This document shows positions 25,387-35,900 of a stretch of 47,032 nucleotides of DNA, in pieces. This DNA is from Flavobacteriales bacterium (GTDB lineage Bacteria; Bacteroidota; Bacteroidia; Flavobacteriales_F; PHOS-HE28), in NCBI GenBank assembly GCA_016788635.1, contig JAEUSU010000033.1, positions 1 through 47,032 of the forward strand, read 5' to 3'. The notes below the pieces were generated by a model. That model was not told the origin of the DNA. It did not search any database and worked only from the letters and a program-made list of their open reading frames with translations. The number at the start of each line of letters is the position of its first letter. The first letter of the stretch is position 1. Position numbers and translations under genes: made by a program.

Positions 25387-26631
25387 CTACAGCGTGACCT
25401 CCACCTGCGCGGTCAACTGGTCCTCCAGGGTCTCTCGGCGGCGAATGAGGTGTGCCCTGCCTTGGTGCACCAGTATCTCTGCAGGGCGAGGGCGGCTATT
25501 GTAGTTGCTGGCCATCGCAAAGCCATAGGCGCCGGCGTTCAAGAAGGCGAGCACATCCCCTTCGCGCACCTCCTCAAGCTTGCGGTCCCAGCCAAAGGTG
25601 TCCGTTTCACAGATGTAGCCCACGACCGTGTATATGCGCGGCCGACCTTGCGGGTTGGACACATTCACGATGTGGTGGTAGGAGCCATAGAGCATGGGGC
25701 GGATCAGGTGGTTCAACCCGCTGTCCACACCGGCGAACACCGTGGCCGTGGTGTGCTTCACCAGGTTCACCGTGGCCAGGAAAACGCCCGATTCACTTAC
25801 CAGGAATTTGCCCGGTTCGAACCAGAGCTCCACCGGCTTAGCCCGCCCCGCATTAAAGCGCTTCAGTCGCGCACCAAGCTGTGTGCCCAACTCCTCGATG
25901 TCCGTGGAAATATCATCCGGCTTGTAGGGCACCTTGAAGCCGCTGCCCAGGTCCAGGAACTCGAGGTGTGGGAAGTGTTCAGCCACTTCGAAAAGGATCT
26001 CGGCACCTTGCAGGAACACCTCAGCGTCCAGGATATCACTGCCCGTGTGCATGTGGAGGCCGTTCACGCGGATGCCGCTCCCCTTCACGATCCGCTCCAC
26101 GTGGCGCAGCTGGTGAACGCTTATCCCGAACTTGCTGTCGATGTGGCCGGTGCTGATCCGCTCGTTCCCCCCTGCCATGATGTGCGGATTGAGCCGGACA
26201 CATACAGGAACCTTGCCGCCATAGGCGTGCCCGAAGTGCTCCAACATGGCGATGGAGTCGATGTTCACATGCACGCCCAGTTCCACGGCGCGTTTCAACT
26301 CATCAAAGGCCACCATGTTGGGCGTGAAGAGGATCTCCTCGGGGGCGAAGCCCGCACGCAGGCCCAACTCCACCTCCTGAATGGAGACCGTGTCCAGACC
26401 AGTGCCATACGAACGCAGCAAACGCAGCACGTTGATGTTGGTAAGCGCCTTGCATGCGTACATGATGCGTAATGGGCTATCCGCGAACGCGTCCTTGAGC
26501 CGCTTCACCTGCCGTTCCATGATGGCCGAGTCGTACACATAGACGGGAGTTCCGGCCATTCGGACCAGATCATCCACAGGCAAGCCACCGAAGTGGTAGC
26601 GGCCATCGCGCAGTTCAAGCGAGGTGTTCAT
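25387..26631 (-). CDS. lysA: Diaminopimelate decarboxylase
   Basis: 414 residues. Alanine-racemase-fold decarboxylase: Lys61 in MYACKALTN is the PLP lysine; LHMHTGSDI, FLDLGSGFKVPY and FEPGKFLVSESG line the cofactor; GYICETDTF supplies the C-terminal catalytic cysteine and glutamate; NAGAYGFAMASNYNSRPRP is the usual C-terminal block. It makes lysine from meso-diaminopimelate. I chose the ATG at 26631 because the longer frame adds a sequence unlike the family. It is transcribed with the CoA-binding gene 41 bp upstream. HTGSD in place of the more common HIGSQ fits this phylum's enzymes, as I recall them. Confidence 0.9.
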   Translation of the reverse strand: MNTSLELRDGRYHFGGLPVDDLVRMAGTPVYVYDSAIMERQVKRLKDAFADSPLRIMYACKALTNINVLRLLRSYGTGLDTVSIQEVELGLRAGFAPEEILFTPNMVAFDELKRAVELGVHVNIDSIAMLEHFGHAYGGKVPVCVRLNPHIMAGGNERISTGHIDSKFGISVHQLRHVERIVKGSGIRVNGLHMHTGSDILDAEVFLQGAEILFEVAEHFPHLEFLDLGSGFKVPYKPDDISTDIEELGTQLGARLKRFNAGRAKPVELWFEPGKFLVSESGVFLATVNLVKHTTATVFAGVDSGLNHLIRPMLYGSYHHIVNVSNPQGRPRIYTVVGYICETDTFGWDRKLEEVREGDVLAFLNAGAYGFAMASNYNSRPRPAEILVHQGRAHLIRRRETLEDQLTAQVEVTL

Positions 26632-26672
26632 GCGTTCCAGAAAGGCCGCGAAGCTACCCGCTCCGCCGCACA

Positions 26673-27038
26673 TCAATAGGTTCCTGCGGCGAGCATCACC
26701 AACGTGCAACCCTCAACCACCTCAATACCGGCCGATTCCGCCCGCCGGGCGAACGCAGGATGCTCCGCACCAGGGTTGAAGATGAGGCGGTGTGGATGCA
26801 AGGCCAGCAAGCGGTCCGTCCAGGGTAGCTGGTTCGTGGCGTTCAGGTAGATCGTCACGGTGTCGATACGTGTCCCCGGGAAGATCTCCTCCTGAATGGG
26901 CACTCCACCTGCATCACCCTTTCTGCGCCCAACAGCCAGCACGGCATGGCCGTTTGCCAGCAGCCGCGTCACCGCCATATGGGAATAGCGCCATGGGTTC
27001 GGGCTGGCGCCGAGCACCAGGGTCACGCGGTGGTCCAT
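26673..27038 (-). CDS. CoA-binding (Rossmann) domain protein
   Basis: 121 residues, one Rossmann-like domain: TLVLGASPNPWRYSHMAVTRLLANGH at the start with the nucleotide-binding GASPNP loop, NATNQLPWTDRLL in the middle, and a C-terminal half reading FNPGAEHPAF and EVVEGCTLVML, which holds the conserved cysteine of YccU-like CoA-binding proteins. Cytoplasmic, function unknown in this subfamily. The ATG at 27038 leaves out ten residues of a longer frame that are unlike the family. Divergent from the phosphoesterase gene. Confidence 0.82.
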   Translation of the reverse strand: MDHRVTLVLGASPNPWRYSHMAVTRLLANGHAVLAVGRRKGDAGGVPIQEEIFPGTRIDTVTIYLNATNQLPWTDRLLALHPHRLIFNPGAEHPAFARRAESAGIEVVEGCTLVMLAAGTY

Positions 27039-27152
27039 GGCGCAAAGGTGGGTCGGGGGTATGAACAACCCCGGTTGATGAGGAACCTGGGCTTCACACG
27101 GGGCTCATGTTCGCGCAATATGCCAGATGGAGCTTTGCAAAACCCAACGCTC

Positions 27153-27977
27153 ATGGGGAGTACCAAACACGACAAACCCGCCAAACGCGAGATCGACATA
27201 CTGGTCCTCAGCGACCTGCACCTGGGCACCTTCGGGTGCCGCGCAAATGAGCTTCTAAGCTATTTGCGCAGCGTAAAGCCCAGGATGGTAGTGCTCAACG
27301 GAGATATCATCGATATCTGGCAATTCAAGAAGAGGTACTTCCCCAAGGACCACATGCGCGTGGTGAAGCGGCTGATGAAGCTGGCAGGCAAGGTCCCGGT
27401 CTACTACATCACAGGCAACCATGACGAGGCGATACGGCGCTACAGTCCAGCACGGCTTGGCAACCTGCACCTGGTGGACCGCTTGGTGCTGCAGGTGAAC
27501 GGTCAAAGCTGCTGGTTCTTCCACGGCGACATCTTCGATGCCACCATGAAGAGCGCCAAATGGCTGGCCAAATTGGGTGGCTTTGGCTACGACCTTCTCA
27601 TACGCATCAACCACGTCACGAACTGGAGCCTGCAGCGTTTGGGGCGCCCACGAATGAGCTTTAGCAAGAAGCTGAAGAACAAGGTGAAGAGTGCCGTGGC
27701 CTTCATCAGCGATTTCGAGGAGACCATGGCGGCGATAGCCGTGCACGAAGGGCATGACGTGGTGGTGTGCGGCCACATCCATCAACCCGAGATGCGCACC
27801 ATCCACACCCCCAAAGGCAGTATACGCTACCTGAACAGCGGGGACTGGATCGAGAACATGACCGCGCTGGAATACGCCAATGGAAGGTGGTCCATCTACC
27901 ACCATGAGCAGCTGCCCGCACCGGCAAAAAGAGCCATCCAAAGCCGGCCAGTGGCCACTGCCTTCACGCTCAGTTGA
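27153..27977 (+). CDS. UDP-2,3-diacylglucosamine diphosphatase family metallophosphoesterase (LpxH-like)
   Basis: 274 residues with the complete calcineurin-like metal site: Asp21-x-His23 in LSDLHLG, Asp51 in NGDIIDIW, Asn89-His90-Asp91 in GNHD, HGD at 124-126, and His208-x-His210 in CGHIHQPE. The FHGDIFD and DIWQF motifs match the LpxH family that releases lipid X from UDP-2,3-diacylglucosamine in lipid A synthesis at the inner-membrane surface. A second start at 27120 is possible. The gene overlaps the convergent acyltransferase by 8 bp; both act on envelope lipids, so opposing transcription here could matter. Confidence 0.85.
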   Translation: MGSTKHDKPAKREIDILVLSDLHLGTFGCRANELLSYLRSVKPRMVVLNGDIIDIWQFKKRYFPKDHMRVVKRLMKLAGKVPVYYITGNHDEAIRRYSPARLGNLHLVDRLVLQVNGQSCWFFHGDIFDATMKSAKWLAKLGGFGYDLLIRINHVTNWSLQRLGRPRMSFSKKLKNKVKSAVAFISDFEETMAAIAVHEGHDVVVCGHIHQPEMRTIHTPKGSIRYLNSGDWIENMTALEYANGRWSIYHHEQLPAPAKRAIQSRPVATAFTLS

Positions 27978-29733
27978 CCCCGCCGATCGCTTCGTTCATC
28001 CCGCGTTTCAAGTCCTCGATGGTGCGCGGCGGAACCTTGGTCATATCCAGCAGGATCAGACCGTCCAAGGTGTCGTTGAAGCGGGGGTCGCTGTTGAAGC
28101 CGATGATGCGCGCATTGAGCATCAGGTACTTCTTGAGCAGGATGGGCACGCTCTGCTCCACCGGCTCGATATCCGCGATGATCTTGTCCAGTTTGCGCAG
28201 GTCCTCGGCACTTTCCAGCAGCGCCTCCCTGTCGGCCGGCTCGGGCTTCACCTCGAAACGGTTACGTGGCTTCACGTGACGGGCAAGCTCATGGTCGTAG
28301 TGGTGCTGGCGCACGAACTCCATGATCAAGCCGCGAGAGAAACGGCTGTAGCGGCTGCTGATGCTCACTGGGCCAATGAGGAAGGTGTGGTCGGGATGGT
28401 TCAGGAGGTGGATGAGCAGCCCGCGCCAGAGCAGAAAGAGGGGCAACCGGTGGCGTTGGTACTCAGGCACCACGAAGGACCGGCCCAGTTCGAAGCTTCG
28501 CGAAAGCACGCGGCCCATGGCCTTGCCCATCTTGAACAGCGTGTGGGTATAAAAGCCCCGCTTGCCATACTGGGCCATGATCCGGGCCCCATCGCCGATC
28601 CGGTAGGCACCGGCCAGTTCCTCCTTCACACGGTCCCAGAGGAAGAGATGATCATAGTACAGGTCGTACTCATCCAGGTCGATGCGCTTGTTGGTGCCCT
28701 CACCCTCCGCCCGGAAAGTGATCTCGCGCAGCCGGCCGATCTCGCGCAACATATGCGGCATGCGGTCGCTTGGTGCCAGATAAAGATCGAATTCACCCTG
28801 TGAGGAGCGCTTCAGGTCCTCCATGGAGGCCACCTCGGCACGCAAGAGATCTTTATCGACGGGATCCACAATTGGCTTGGGCCTGCTTGGGAAACGCAGC
28901 GGCCGGAACTGCTCCCGTTTCACCTGAACACCGCTTCCCAATGCGTAAGTCTTGGCACGCAGGTAACGACCCAGGCGCTCCACATCCGTGAATGAGGCAA
29001 TGTCTTTGGCAGCGATAGGCTTGCCCATGCGCACCCGTACGGAACGGCCCCGCATCCGCAGCATTTCCTTGGGCAGGGTAAGGGTGCGGAGATTGGGATG
29101 GATCATGCCCAGCATCTGAAAGAGGGCGCTGTTCGCTCCATCGAACCAAACGGGTACCACAGGCGCCTTCACTGATCGGATGAGCTTCACGACCGAGGCC
29201 TTCCAGCGCGGGTCGGCCACGGCTTTCAGCTCTGTTTGCCAGCTGCTCACCTCACCCGCCGGAAAGATGCCCAACGCACGCCCGGCCGCAACATGCTCCA
29301 TGGCCGCCCTTACACCCTGAAAACTGCTCCGGGAGCGCAGGTCCTCAAAGGGGTTCACCGGTAGAAAGCGGTCCTTCAGAGGCTCCACCTGTTGCAGCAG
29401 GAAGTTGGCCATCACCTTCAGGTCCGGACGTACGGCCCCCAGCAAGTGCACCAAGGCCAACCCATCGATGGCGCCGTATGGATGGTTGGCCACAAAGACC
29501 AATGGACCCTCCTTTGGAACGAACTCCAGCTCGTGCGGGTCCACCTCGAAATGCAGGTCAAGTTGATCGAAGATCGATCCCACAAAGGCGAGGTCCTGGA
29601 GATCTGCCGCGCCGTGGTACAGGCGCTCGAGCTTCTTCAGTCCGCTCACCTCCATGAAAAGGGACAGCCGGGGGTCGTCCGGCCGCATATGGCTGGCCTT
29701 GGCGAGCTCTGCGGGCTGAACGAGTTTCTTCAT
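27970..29733 (-). CDS. olsF: Bifunctional aminolipid acyltransferase, OlsF-like (PlsC-type plus GNAT-type domains)
   Basis: 587 residues. The N-terminal half is a PlsC/OlsA-type O-acyltransferase: NHPYGAIDG (an H-x5-D variant of the HX4D site), LPVNPFEDLRSR and FPAGEVSSW. The C-terminal half from about 300 is an OlsB-like N-acyltransferase of the GNAT fold: LREIGRLREITFRAEG, DLDEYDLYYDHLFLWD, AGAYRIGDG, LGRSFVVPEYQRH. This domain order matches OlsF of Serratia and Flavobacterium, which by itself makes ornithine- or other amino-acid-containing lipids. Membrane-associated on the cytoplasmic side. A TTG-N18-TACATTTG promoter lies just upstream. Substrate (ornithine, glycine, lysine) is not readable. 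Confidence 0.85.
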   Translation of the reverse strand: MKKLVQPAELAKASHMRPDDPRLSLFMEVSGLKKLERLYHGAADLQDLAFVGSIFDQLDLHFEVDPHELEFVPKEGPLVFVANHPYGAIDGLALVHLLGAVRPDLKVMANFLLQQVEPLKDRFLPVNPFEDLRSRSSFQGVRAAMEHVAAGRALGIFPAGEVSSWQTELKAVADPRWKASVVKLIRSVKAPVVPVWFDGANSALFQMLGMIHPNLRTLTLPKEMLRMRGRSVRVRMGKPIAAKDIASFTDVERLGRYLRAKTYALGSGVQVKREQFRPLRFPSRPKPIVDPVDKDLLRAEVASMEDLKRSSQGEFDLYLAPSDRMPHMLREIGRLREITFRAEGEGTNKRIDLDEYDLYYDHLFLWDRVKEELAGAYRIGDGARIMAQYGKRGFYTHTLFKMGKAMGRVLSRSFELGRSFVVPEYQRHRLPLFLLWRGLLIHLLNHPDHTFLIGPVSISSRYSRFSRGLIMEFVRQHHYDHELARHVKPRNRFEVKPEPADREALLESAEDLRKLDKIIADIEPVEQSVPILLKKYLMLNARIIGFNSDPRFNDTLDGLILLDMTKVPPRTIEDLKRGMNEAIGGVN

Positions 29734-29744
29734 GGCGCTGCCGT

Positions 29745-29773
29745 CAAATGTAGGCCTCTGGGGGTCGGTCCAA
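29745..29773 (-). promoter_or_regulatory. Consensus Bacteroidota promoter TTG-N18-TACATTTG (minus strand)
   Basis: On the minus strand TTG is at 29773-29771 and TACATTTG at 29752-29745, with 18 nt between them: both elements match the phylum consensus. The -7 element ends 11 nt before the acyltransferase ATG. Confidence 0.7.
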
Positions 29774-29844
29774 GGAGTTGGTTACACCGGGGTTAAGGTC
29801 AAATGAAACCATGCTGAGGGTGGTCTGGAAAGGCCTCCTTGTCG

Positions 29845-29852
29845 TACTTTGG
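29845..29852 (+). promoter_or_regulatory. Candidate -7 promoter element TACTTTGG
   Basis: Fits TAnnTTnG, 28 nt before the ATG of the first GloVer protein, in a 147-bp divergent region shared with the acyltransferase promoter. Confidence 0.45.
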
Positions 29853-29880
29853 ACGTCCCTTTATCCCAAAGCCTTCTCCC

Positions 29881-32877
29881 ATGTCCCTTTTGACCCGACT
29901 CACCGTGCTGAGCGCTGTCACCCTCGGCCTGGTGCCCCTTATGGCCCAGCAGACCTTTTGGGGCACCGCCTCTCAGGGTGGCACACTGAACCAAGGCACG
30001 CTATACACGGTCACCAACACCGGCACCTTCACCAAGCGGTTCGATTTCCAGCGCAACCTTGGAAATGCTTCACGGAGTGAAATGATCAAGGCCACGAACG
30101 GTCTCTATTATGGGGTCGCACGTCAGGGAGGAGTGAACGGAGTGGGCGTGCTCTTCAGCTATAATCCCAGCACGGGCGCATACAACGTGCTCGTTAATTT
30201 CATCAGCCAGACAGGCGCTCTTTCCGGTTCGGCCCCCGAAGGCGGTGTGATCCAACATAGCAATGGCAAACTGTATGGCCTTTGCCGGTTCGGTGGTGCC
30301 GCCGCCACCAATCATGGAACGTTCTGGGAATACAACATTGCCACTTCCACCTTCACCAAGTTGGTCACCTTCACGGGCAATTCGACCGGTATACAGCCCG
30401 TAGGACGCCCTGTGGAAGCACCCAACGGCAAGATCTACTTCGCCACGAACCAGGGCGGCGCCAGCAATGTGGGTTCCTTGTGTGAGTGGAACCCCACCAC
30501 CAGTGTATTCACTCGCTTTTTCGTGTTCACAGGCGCGAACGGCTCCTCTCCCACGCGCGGCCTGACGCGTGCCTCCAACGGTTTGCTCTACGGCACCACC
30601 TCGGCAGGCGGCACCAACTCGTTGGGCGTATTGTACCAACTGGACCCAACGACCAACGCGGTCACCAAACTGGCGGACTTTTCAAGTGGTGTGGGAAGCG
30701 CTCCGGTCGGTGAGCTCTGCCAGGCGGCCGACGGGCATCTGTACGGTACTTGTTCGGCGGGTGGTACCAACGCCAACGGCACCATATTCCGTTATCAGAT
30801 CGCTCCATCCTCGCTCACCAAAGTGTTCGACATGGCCTCCGCCACAGGTCGACTTCCGTATGGAAGGCTCATGCAAGCGAGCAATGGGTTGCTGTACGGC
30901 ATGACCTACCAGGGTGGCACCAGTGACCAGGGTGTGCTTTACTCCTTCAATACGGCCACTTCGGCTTATGCGGTGGTCTTGAACCTTGCCGCCCAGACCA
31001 TTTCGCTGCCATTTGGTGGTTTCCTTGAGGATGGTCCAGGCAATCTGATCGCCACGACCAGTGCCGGGGGCGTGAACAACGCCGGCGTGCTCTTCCGGTA
31101 CGACCTGAACAGTTCACAGTACACGCAATTGGTCGGATTCGATGTATCCACAGGAGCAAGCCCATGGAACGCACCTGTTCGTGCTGCGGATGGAAAGTTC
31201 TATGGGGTGACCGTTTCCGGAGGGGTGAATAATTCCGGTGTGATCTACTCATTCGACCCGACGACCAGCGCCTATGTGAAGCTCGTGGACCTTGGGCTGG
31301 CATCCGGCCGCTATCCCTATGGAAAACCCCTGCTGTTGAACAACAAGCTCTACGGCACATGCAACCAGCATCCTGCCGGCTTCCCCGGGGTCGATGGAAC
31401 GATCTGGGCCTACGATATCGGCAGCCAGACATTCAGCGTTCTGCTTTCCTTGACAACTGCAACGGGGACCCGTCCATTGAGCGGAATGATCGTTGGCAAC
31501 GACGGAAAACTGTACGGCAACACCTCCGAAGGAGGGACCTTCGGCTATGGCACTTTCTTCTCCTACGAGATCCCATCCAACACGCTCACCGTGATCAAGC
31601 ACCACCGCCCGCAGGATGGGACCGAGCCCTACGGCGAACCCTTCCAAGCATCCAACGGAATCATTTATGGCCCCATGAACGCGAGTGGTGTCACGGGGAC
31701 CGGTGCCATCTACCAGTACAACCCGGTATCGGGCATTTATGCGAAGATCCTGGATATGCCCGGGACACCCAACGGAGCAGAACCTGCCGGGCAAATGGCG
31801 CAGGCCGCCAATGGCAAGCTGTACGGTCTTGCTGGCTCCCAAGGAGGAAGCACGGGCGGGGTCATCTATGAGTACACCATCGGCAGTCCAACCCCATATG
31901 CGGTCGCGTTCAGTATGACCAGTGCCCAGGGCCAAGGCAGCGAATCGGGGCTGCTGCTTGGAAATGATGGACTGCTTTACGGCAGCAACCTTGGAGGTGG
32001 TTCGGGCAATGGCACCCTCATCCGTTACAACATCGGCACGAACACCTTCACCGTTCTGCGCACATTGGCCAGTGCGGATGGTATCCTTCCCTACGACGGC
32101 CTCAGCACGGATGCCATCCCTCCGAGCGCGAACATTGCGGTGAACGCAAAAGCATCCTTGGAAGGACCCTACACGTCCGCTACCGGCCTAATGAACGATG
32201 CGCTCCGCAGTTTGGGCACCTTCCCGCTTACCGAACCCTTTACGGCTGCCGGGTTCACACTGGTAGGCGCAGGAGGGGAGACCATCAATGCCTCAGTGCT
32301 TTCGGTTTCCGGCAACAACGCGATCGTGGATTGGATACTCTTGGAACTGCGCGACAAGAACAACAGTTCCTCCGTGCTTCGTTCGAAGTGTGCGCTGATC
32401 CAACGCGATGGCGACATTGTGGACCTGGATGGTACATCACCGGCGAGCTTCACCATGCCGGCAGACCAGTATTTCATTGCCGTACGCCACCGCAACCATT
32501 TGGGGATCATGACCAGCACGGCAGTTGCCTTGAGCGGCACACCGGTCACTGTAGACCTTCGTGACGCGGGAACATCGACATTCGGCACGAACGCGCGCAC
32601 GAGCATTACCGGAGCCGTCCCCACCCTTGCCATGTGGGCGGGCAATGTGGTGCCGGATGCCATCTTGCGCTACTCCGGCGGCGGCAATGACCGGGATCCC
32701 ATCCTGGTGCGCATCGGGGGGGCTGTGCCAACCAATACCGTTACCGGGTACTGGCCTGAAGACGTGAATATGGATGGGGTGGTGCGGTATTCAGGAGGTG
32801 CGAACGACCGGGACATCATCTTGGTGAACATTGGTGGTGCCGTGCCCACTAATTCGCGCGCTCAACAGCTTCCTTGA
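29881..32877 (+). CDS. Secreted GloVer-repeat beta-propeller protein with dockerin-like C-terminus (copy 1)
   Basis: 998 residues from ATG 29881, with a signal peptide (LSAVTLGLVPLMAQQ). About 13 tandem units of roughly 50 residues follow, each with a core such as NGLLYGTTSAGG and a turn like GVLYSFN, matching the GloVer tandem repeat family and probably forming one or two beta-propellers. The last about 240 residues form a distinct module: LEGPYTSATGLMNDALR, RHRNHLGIMT, and two DRD-containing calcium-loop-like repeats (LRYSGGGNDRDPILVRIGG, DVNMDGVVRYSGG), resembling dockerin EF loops with an insertion. No type A or type B T9SS sorting domain is visible. Function unknown; a surface or secreted role is likely. 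Confidence 0.85.
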   Translation: MSLLTRLTVLSAVTLGLVPLMAQQTFWGTASQGGTLNQGTLYTVTNTGTFTKRFDFQRNLGNASRSEMIKATNGLYYGVARQGGVNGVGVLFSYNPSTGAYNVLVNFISQTGALSGSAPEGGVIQHSNGKLYGLCRFGGAAATNHGTFWEYNIATSTFTKLVTFTGNSTGIQPVGRPVEAPNGKIYFATNQGGASNVGSLCEWNPTTSVFTRFFVFTGANGSSPTRGLTRASNGLLYGTTSAGGTNSLGVLYQLDPTTNAVTKLADFSSGVGSAPVGELCQAADGHLYGTCSAGGTNANGTIFRYQIAPSSLTKVFDMASATGRLPYGRLMQASNGLLYGMTYQGGTSDQGVLYSFNTATSAYAVVLNLAAQTISLPFGGFLEDGPGNLIATTSAGGVNNAGVLFRYDLNSSQYTQLVGFDVSTGASPWNAPVRAADGKFYGVTVSGGVNNSGVIYSFDPTTSAYVKLVDLGLASGRYPYGKPLLLNNKLYGTCNQHPAGFPGVDGTIWAYDIGSQTFSVLLSLTTATGTRPLSGMIVGNDGKLYGNTSEGGTFGYGTFFSYEIPSNTLTVIKHHRPQDGTEPYGEPFQASNGIIYGPMNASGVTGTGAIYQYNPVSGIYAKILDMPGTPNGAEPAGQMAQAANGKLYGLAGSQGGSTGGVIYEYTIGSPTPYAVAFSMTSAQGQGSESGLLLGNDGLLYGSNLGGGSGNGTLIRYNIGTNTFTVLRTLASADGILPYDGLSTDAIPPSANIAVNAKASLEGPYTSATGLMNDALRSLGTFPLTEPFTAAGFTLVGAGGETINASVLSVSGNNAIVDWILLELRDKNNSSSVLRSKCALIQRDGDIVDLDGTSPASFTMPADQYFIAVRHRNHLGIMTSTAVALSGTPVTVDLRDAGTSTFGTNARTSITGAVPTLAMWAGNVVPDAILRYSGGGNDRDPILVRIGGAVPTNTVTGYWPEDVNMDGVVRYSGGANDRDIILVNIGGAVPTNSRAQQLP

Positions 32878-32898
32878 TAACCCGACCATTTCAGCTCT

Positions 32899-32941
32899 AG
32901 CACTGATAAGAGCCTGCCTGTATTAGCAGGCCACTGGTGCT
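32899..32941 (+). terminator. Nested hairpin between the two GloVer genes
   Basis: Inner arms GCCTGC (32912-32917) and GCAGGC (32926-32931) and outer arms AGCAC (32899-32903) and GTGCT (32937-32941) can form a two-tier stem. It ends just before the TAACTTCG element of the next gene. No proper T-tract, so a terminator is possible but unproven. Confidence 0.4.
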
Positions 32942-32946
32942 TGTGT

Positions 32947-32954
32947 TAACTTCG
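32947..32954 (+). promoter_or_regulatory. Candidate -7 promoter element TAACTTCG
   Basis: Fits TAnnTTnG and has the same ten bases (TAACTTCGTG) as the element before the 5268 gene. It ends 29 nt before the ATG of the second GloVer protein, which suggests the two copies are transcribed separately. Confidence 0.45.
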
Positions 32955-32983
32955 TGGACATCGGGTCCCATCCCGGTCCAGCC

Positions 32984-35900
32984 ATGCGGAAGTCGTGCTC
33001 CATCATCGTTATCCTGGCCCTTTTGCTCTGCCATGCAATTGACATTAGAGCCCAAACCACGCATTGGGGCACCACTGCGACTGGCGGCACGTCGGACGTA
33101 GGTACGCTGTACACGATCACAGAGGCTTCGGTCTTCACCAAGGTGTATGATTTCCCGCGCAACCCGGGTGGGAACCCAAAGGGGGATCTGGTGCGCGCAT
33201 CCAACGGACTGTACTATGGTGTGACCGAGTTCGGAGGCTCGCTTGGTTTTGGTACGTTGTTCTCATTCAACCCGGCGACCGGAGCGTATGTGACCCTTCA
33301 CGAATTCACCGGTAACAGCGGAACCGCCACAGGCGCTCGTCCCATCCGGGGCCTGGTGATCGGCGCGAACGGGCGCCTGTACGGATTGTGCTCGGAAGGC
33401 GGCACCAACAACCTGGGGACCCTGTTCGAGTACATCATCGCCTCTGCGACATTCACCCGAAAAGTGAATTTCAACGGCACCACGAACGGGCGTAACCCAC
33501 GCTGCAAACTGGTGAGGGCTTCGAACAACCAGTTGTACGGCGTCACAGCGCTTGGAGGAGCCAACAACCGCGGGGTCTTGTTCAGTTACAATGCCACACT
33601 GGCCAGCACACCCACATCGGTCACGGCGATCTACAATTTCACCCTGGCGGATGGCGGTCAACCATTTTCCGGGATGATCCTCGCCACGAACAACCTGCTT
33701 TACGGCACCACACAGATCGGAGGAGCGAACGGCACGGCATCCAATGGCGGCTCGCTATACTCCTTCAACACCACCTCCAATACGTGGACAAAACTGCATG
33801 ACTTCGCGCAGGCGGGTGGCTGGCGGCCGACAGGCGAACTAGTTCAGGCTGCCAACGGGTTGCTGTACGGCACGACCAGCTTGGGCGGAGCAAGCGACCT
33901 GGGCGCGCTCTTCAGCTTCGAGATCGCTACGGCGACTTACACCAAGCTGTACGATATGGTCGCAGGAACAGGGGGCAATACGCCTTTCGGTGCCATGTTC
34001 CGCGCCAGCAACAACCTGCTGTACGGGGTTACCAAGAATGGCGGGAACGCTGACAACGGGGTGCTGTACTCATTCAATACGACCACGAACAGCTATACGC
34101 CGTTGGTGAACATGTCCACCATAGGTGCGAATGATACATGGGGGGGATTCATCGAAGACCCGAACGGTACGCTGGTGGGCATGACCAATTTGGGAGGATT
34201 GGGCCTTGCAGGTACCATGTTCAAGTACGTCATAGGTACCAACACGTTAAGCACACTGGTCAATTTCGCCTATGCAGAAGCTTCGTTCCCCAAGGGACGG
34301 CTGACCCGAGCGACGAACGGCTTGTTCTATGGGTTGGCTTCCGGTGGCGGGCTGAACGGGCAGGGTGTGCTTTTCTCGTTCAACCCCACAGGGTCCGTAT
34401 TCACCAAACTCGTGGACTTGGGCGGAGCGCTTGGAGGCAGCCCATTTGGAACACTGGTGCTCAGTGGTGGCAAGCTCTATGGCTTGTGTAACAATGGTGG
34501 TACACACGGCGGGGGAACGCTCTTCGAATTCGACCCGGTCAGCAATACGTACACCAAGAAGATCGACCTCCAGTCTGCCGCAACGGGAACAGGCCCCCTT
34601 GCTGGATTGATGGCAGCCAGCAATGGCAAACTTTACGGGACCACCTCCTCTGGCGCGACCAATGGTTTCGGCGCTCTGCTTGAGTATACCCCTTCGACCA
34701 ACACCATCGTTAGACGTTACGATTTTATCGTCGTGAATGGTACTCAACCGGAAGTCGACCTACTTCAAGCTTCCAACGGACTGCTTTATGGTACACTCGC
34801 TCAGAATGGCAGTCTTGGGCAAGGCACCTTGTTCTCCTACAACCCTGTGAACCAAGCATTCACCAAGCTCTTCAACTTTGATGGACTACAGGGTGGCACA
34901 CCCTCTGGCGAGTTGGTGCAGGCGTCAAATGGAAAGCTATATGGAACCTGCCGTGATGGAGGGTTGTTCTTCAATGGCTGCATCTACAGTTGGGACATCA
35001 CCTCAGGGACCTTTGTAGAGGAGTATGACATGGAGACCGCAGAAGGACGCTTTAGTGATGGTGGCCTGCTCGAGGGCACGGATGCCAGACTATATGGCAC
35101 CTGTGTTCAAGGGGGTGCGAATGACAAGGGGGTCGTATTCCGGTTCAATCCTGCTAACGGTACGTTCACCGTGCTGCAGTCATTCGCGGGCGCGGATGGT
35201 CAGAACCCCTTCAACAGCCTGGTCCGCGACGTGATCCCACCGGCGAACCAGGTCCAGCTGGCAATGAAGGTCTTCCTGGAAGGCCCGTTCAACAGTGGTG
35301 CGGGCACTATGAGTGACGCGCTGCGCACACTTGGTGGTGCCAGCCCCTTCCCGATCACCGAACCATATACCGCGTTGGGGTTCGTGCACGTGGGCGGCGG
35401 CGGTGGTGAAACGATAAGCCCCACCGTGCTATCTGTCGTGGGAAATGATGCTATAGTGGACTGGGTCTTCCTGCAATTGCGCAGCACGGTGTCTCCTTTC
35501 AATGTCATCGCCACGCGTAGCGCGCTCGTTCAGCGTGATGGGGATGTGGTTGACATCAACGGGGTGTCGGCGGTTTCCTTCAACGTGGCGCCAGGCAATT
35601 ACCGCGTTGCAGTGAGGCACCGGAACCATCTGGGTTGCATGACCAACGCAGAAGTGGCATTGTCCTCCTCGCCTACGACCGTGAACCTGACGAATGGATC
35701 AGTAGCCACCTTTGGCACCAGTGCACAGAAGACCGTAGGGGCTTTCCAGGTTCTTTTTGCCGGCAACTGCATCCCGGATAACATCCTGAAGTACTCTGGC
35801 TCCAGCAACGACCGTGATCCGATCCTCGTCCGGATCGGGGGTGCGGTCCCCACCAACACCACGAACGGGTATTACATCGAGGACGTGAACCTGGACGGCA

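Noticed and set aside
27880..28803. 307-codon plus-strand frame opposite the OlsF-like gene
   Set aside because: Shadow of the well-supported acyltransferase on the minus strand; no recognisable motif.
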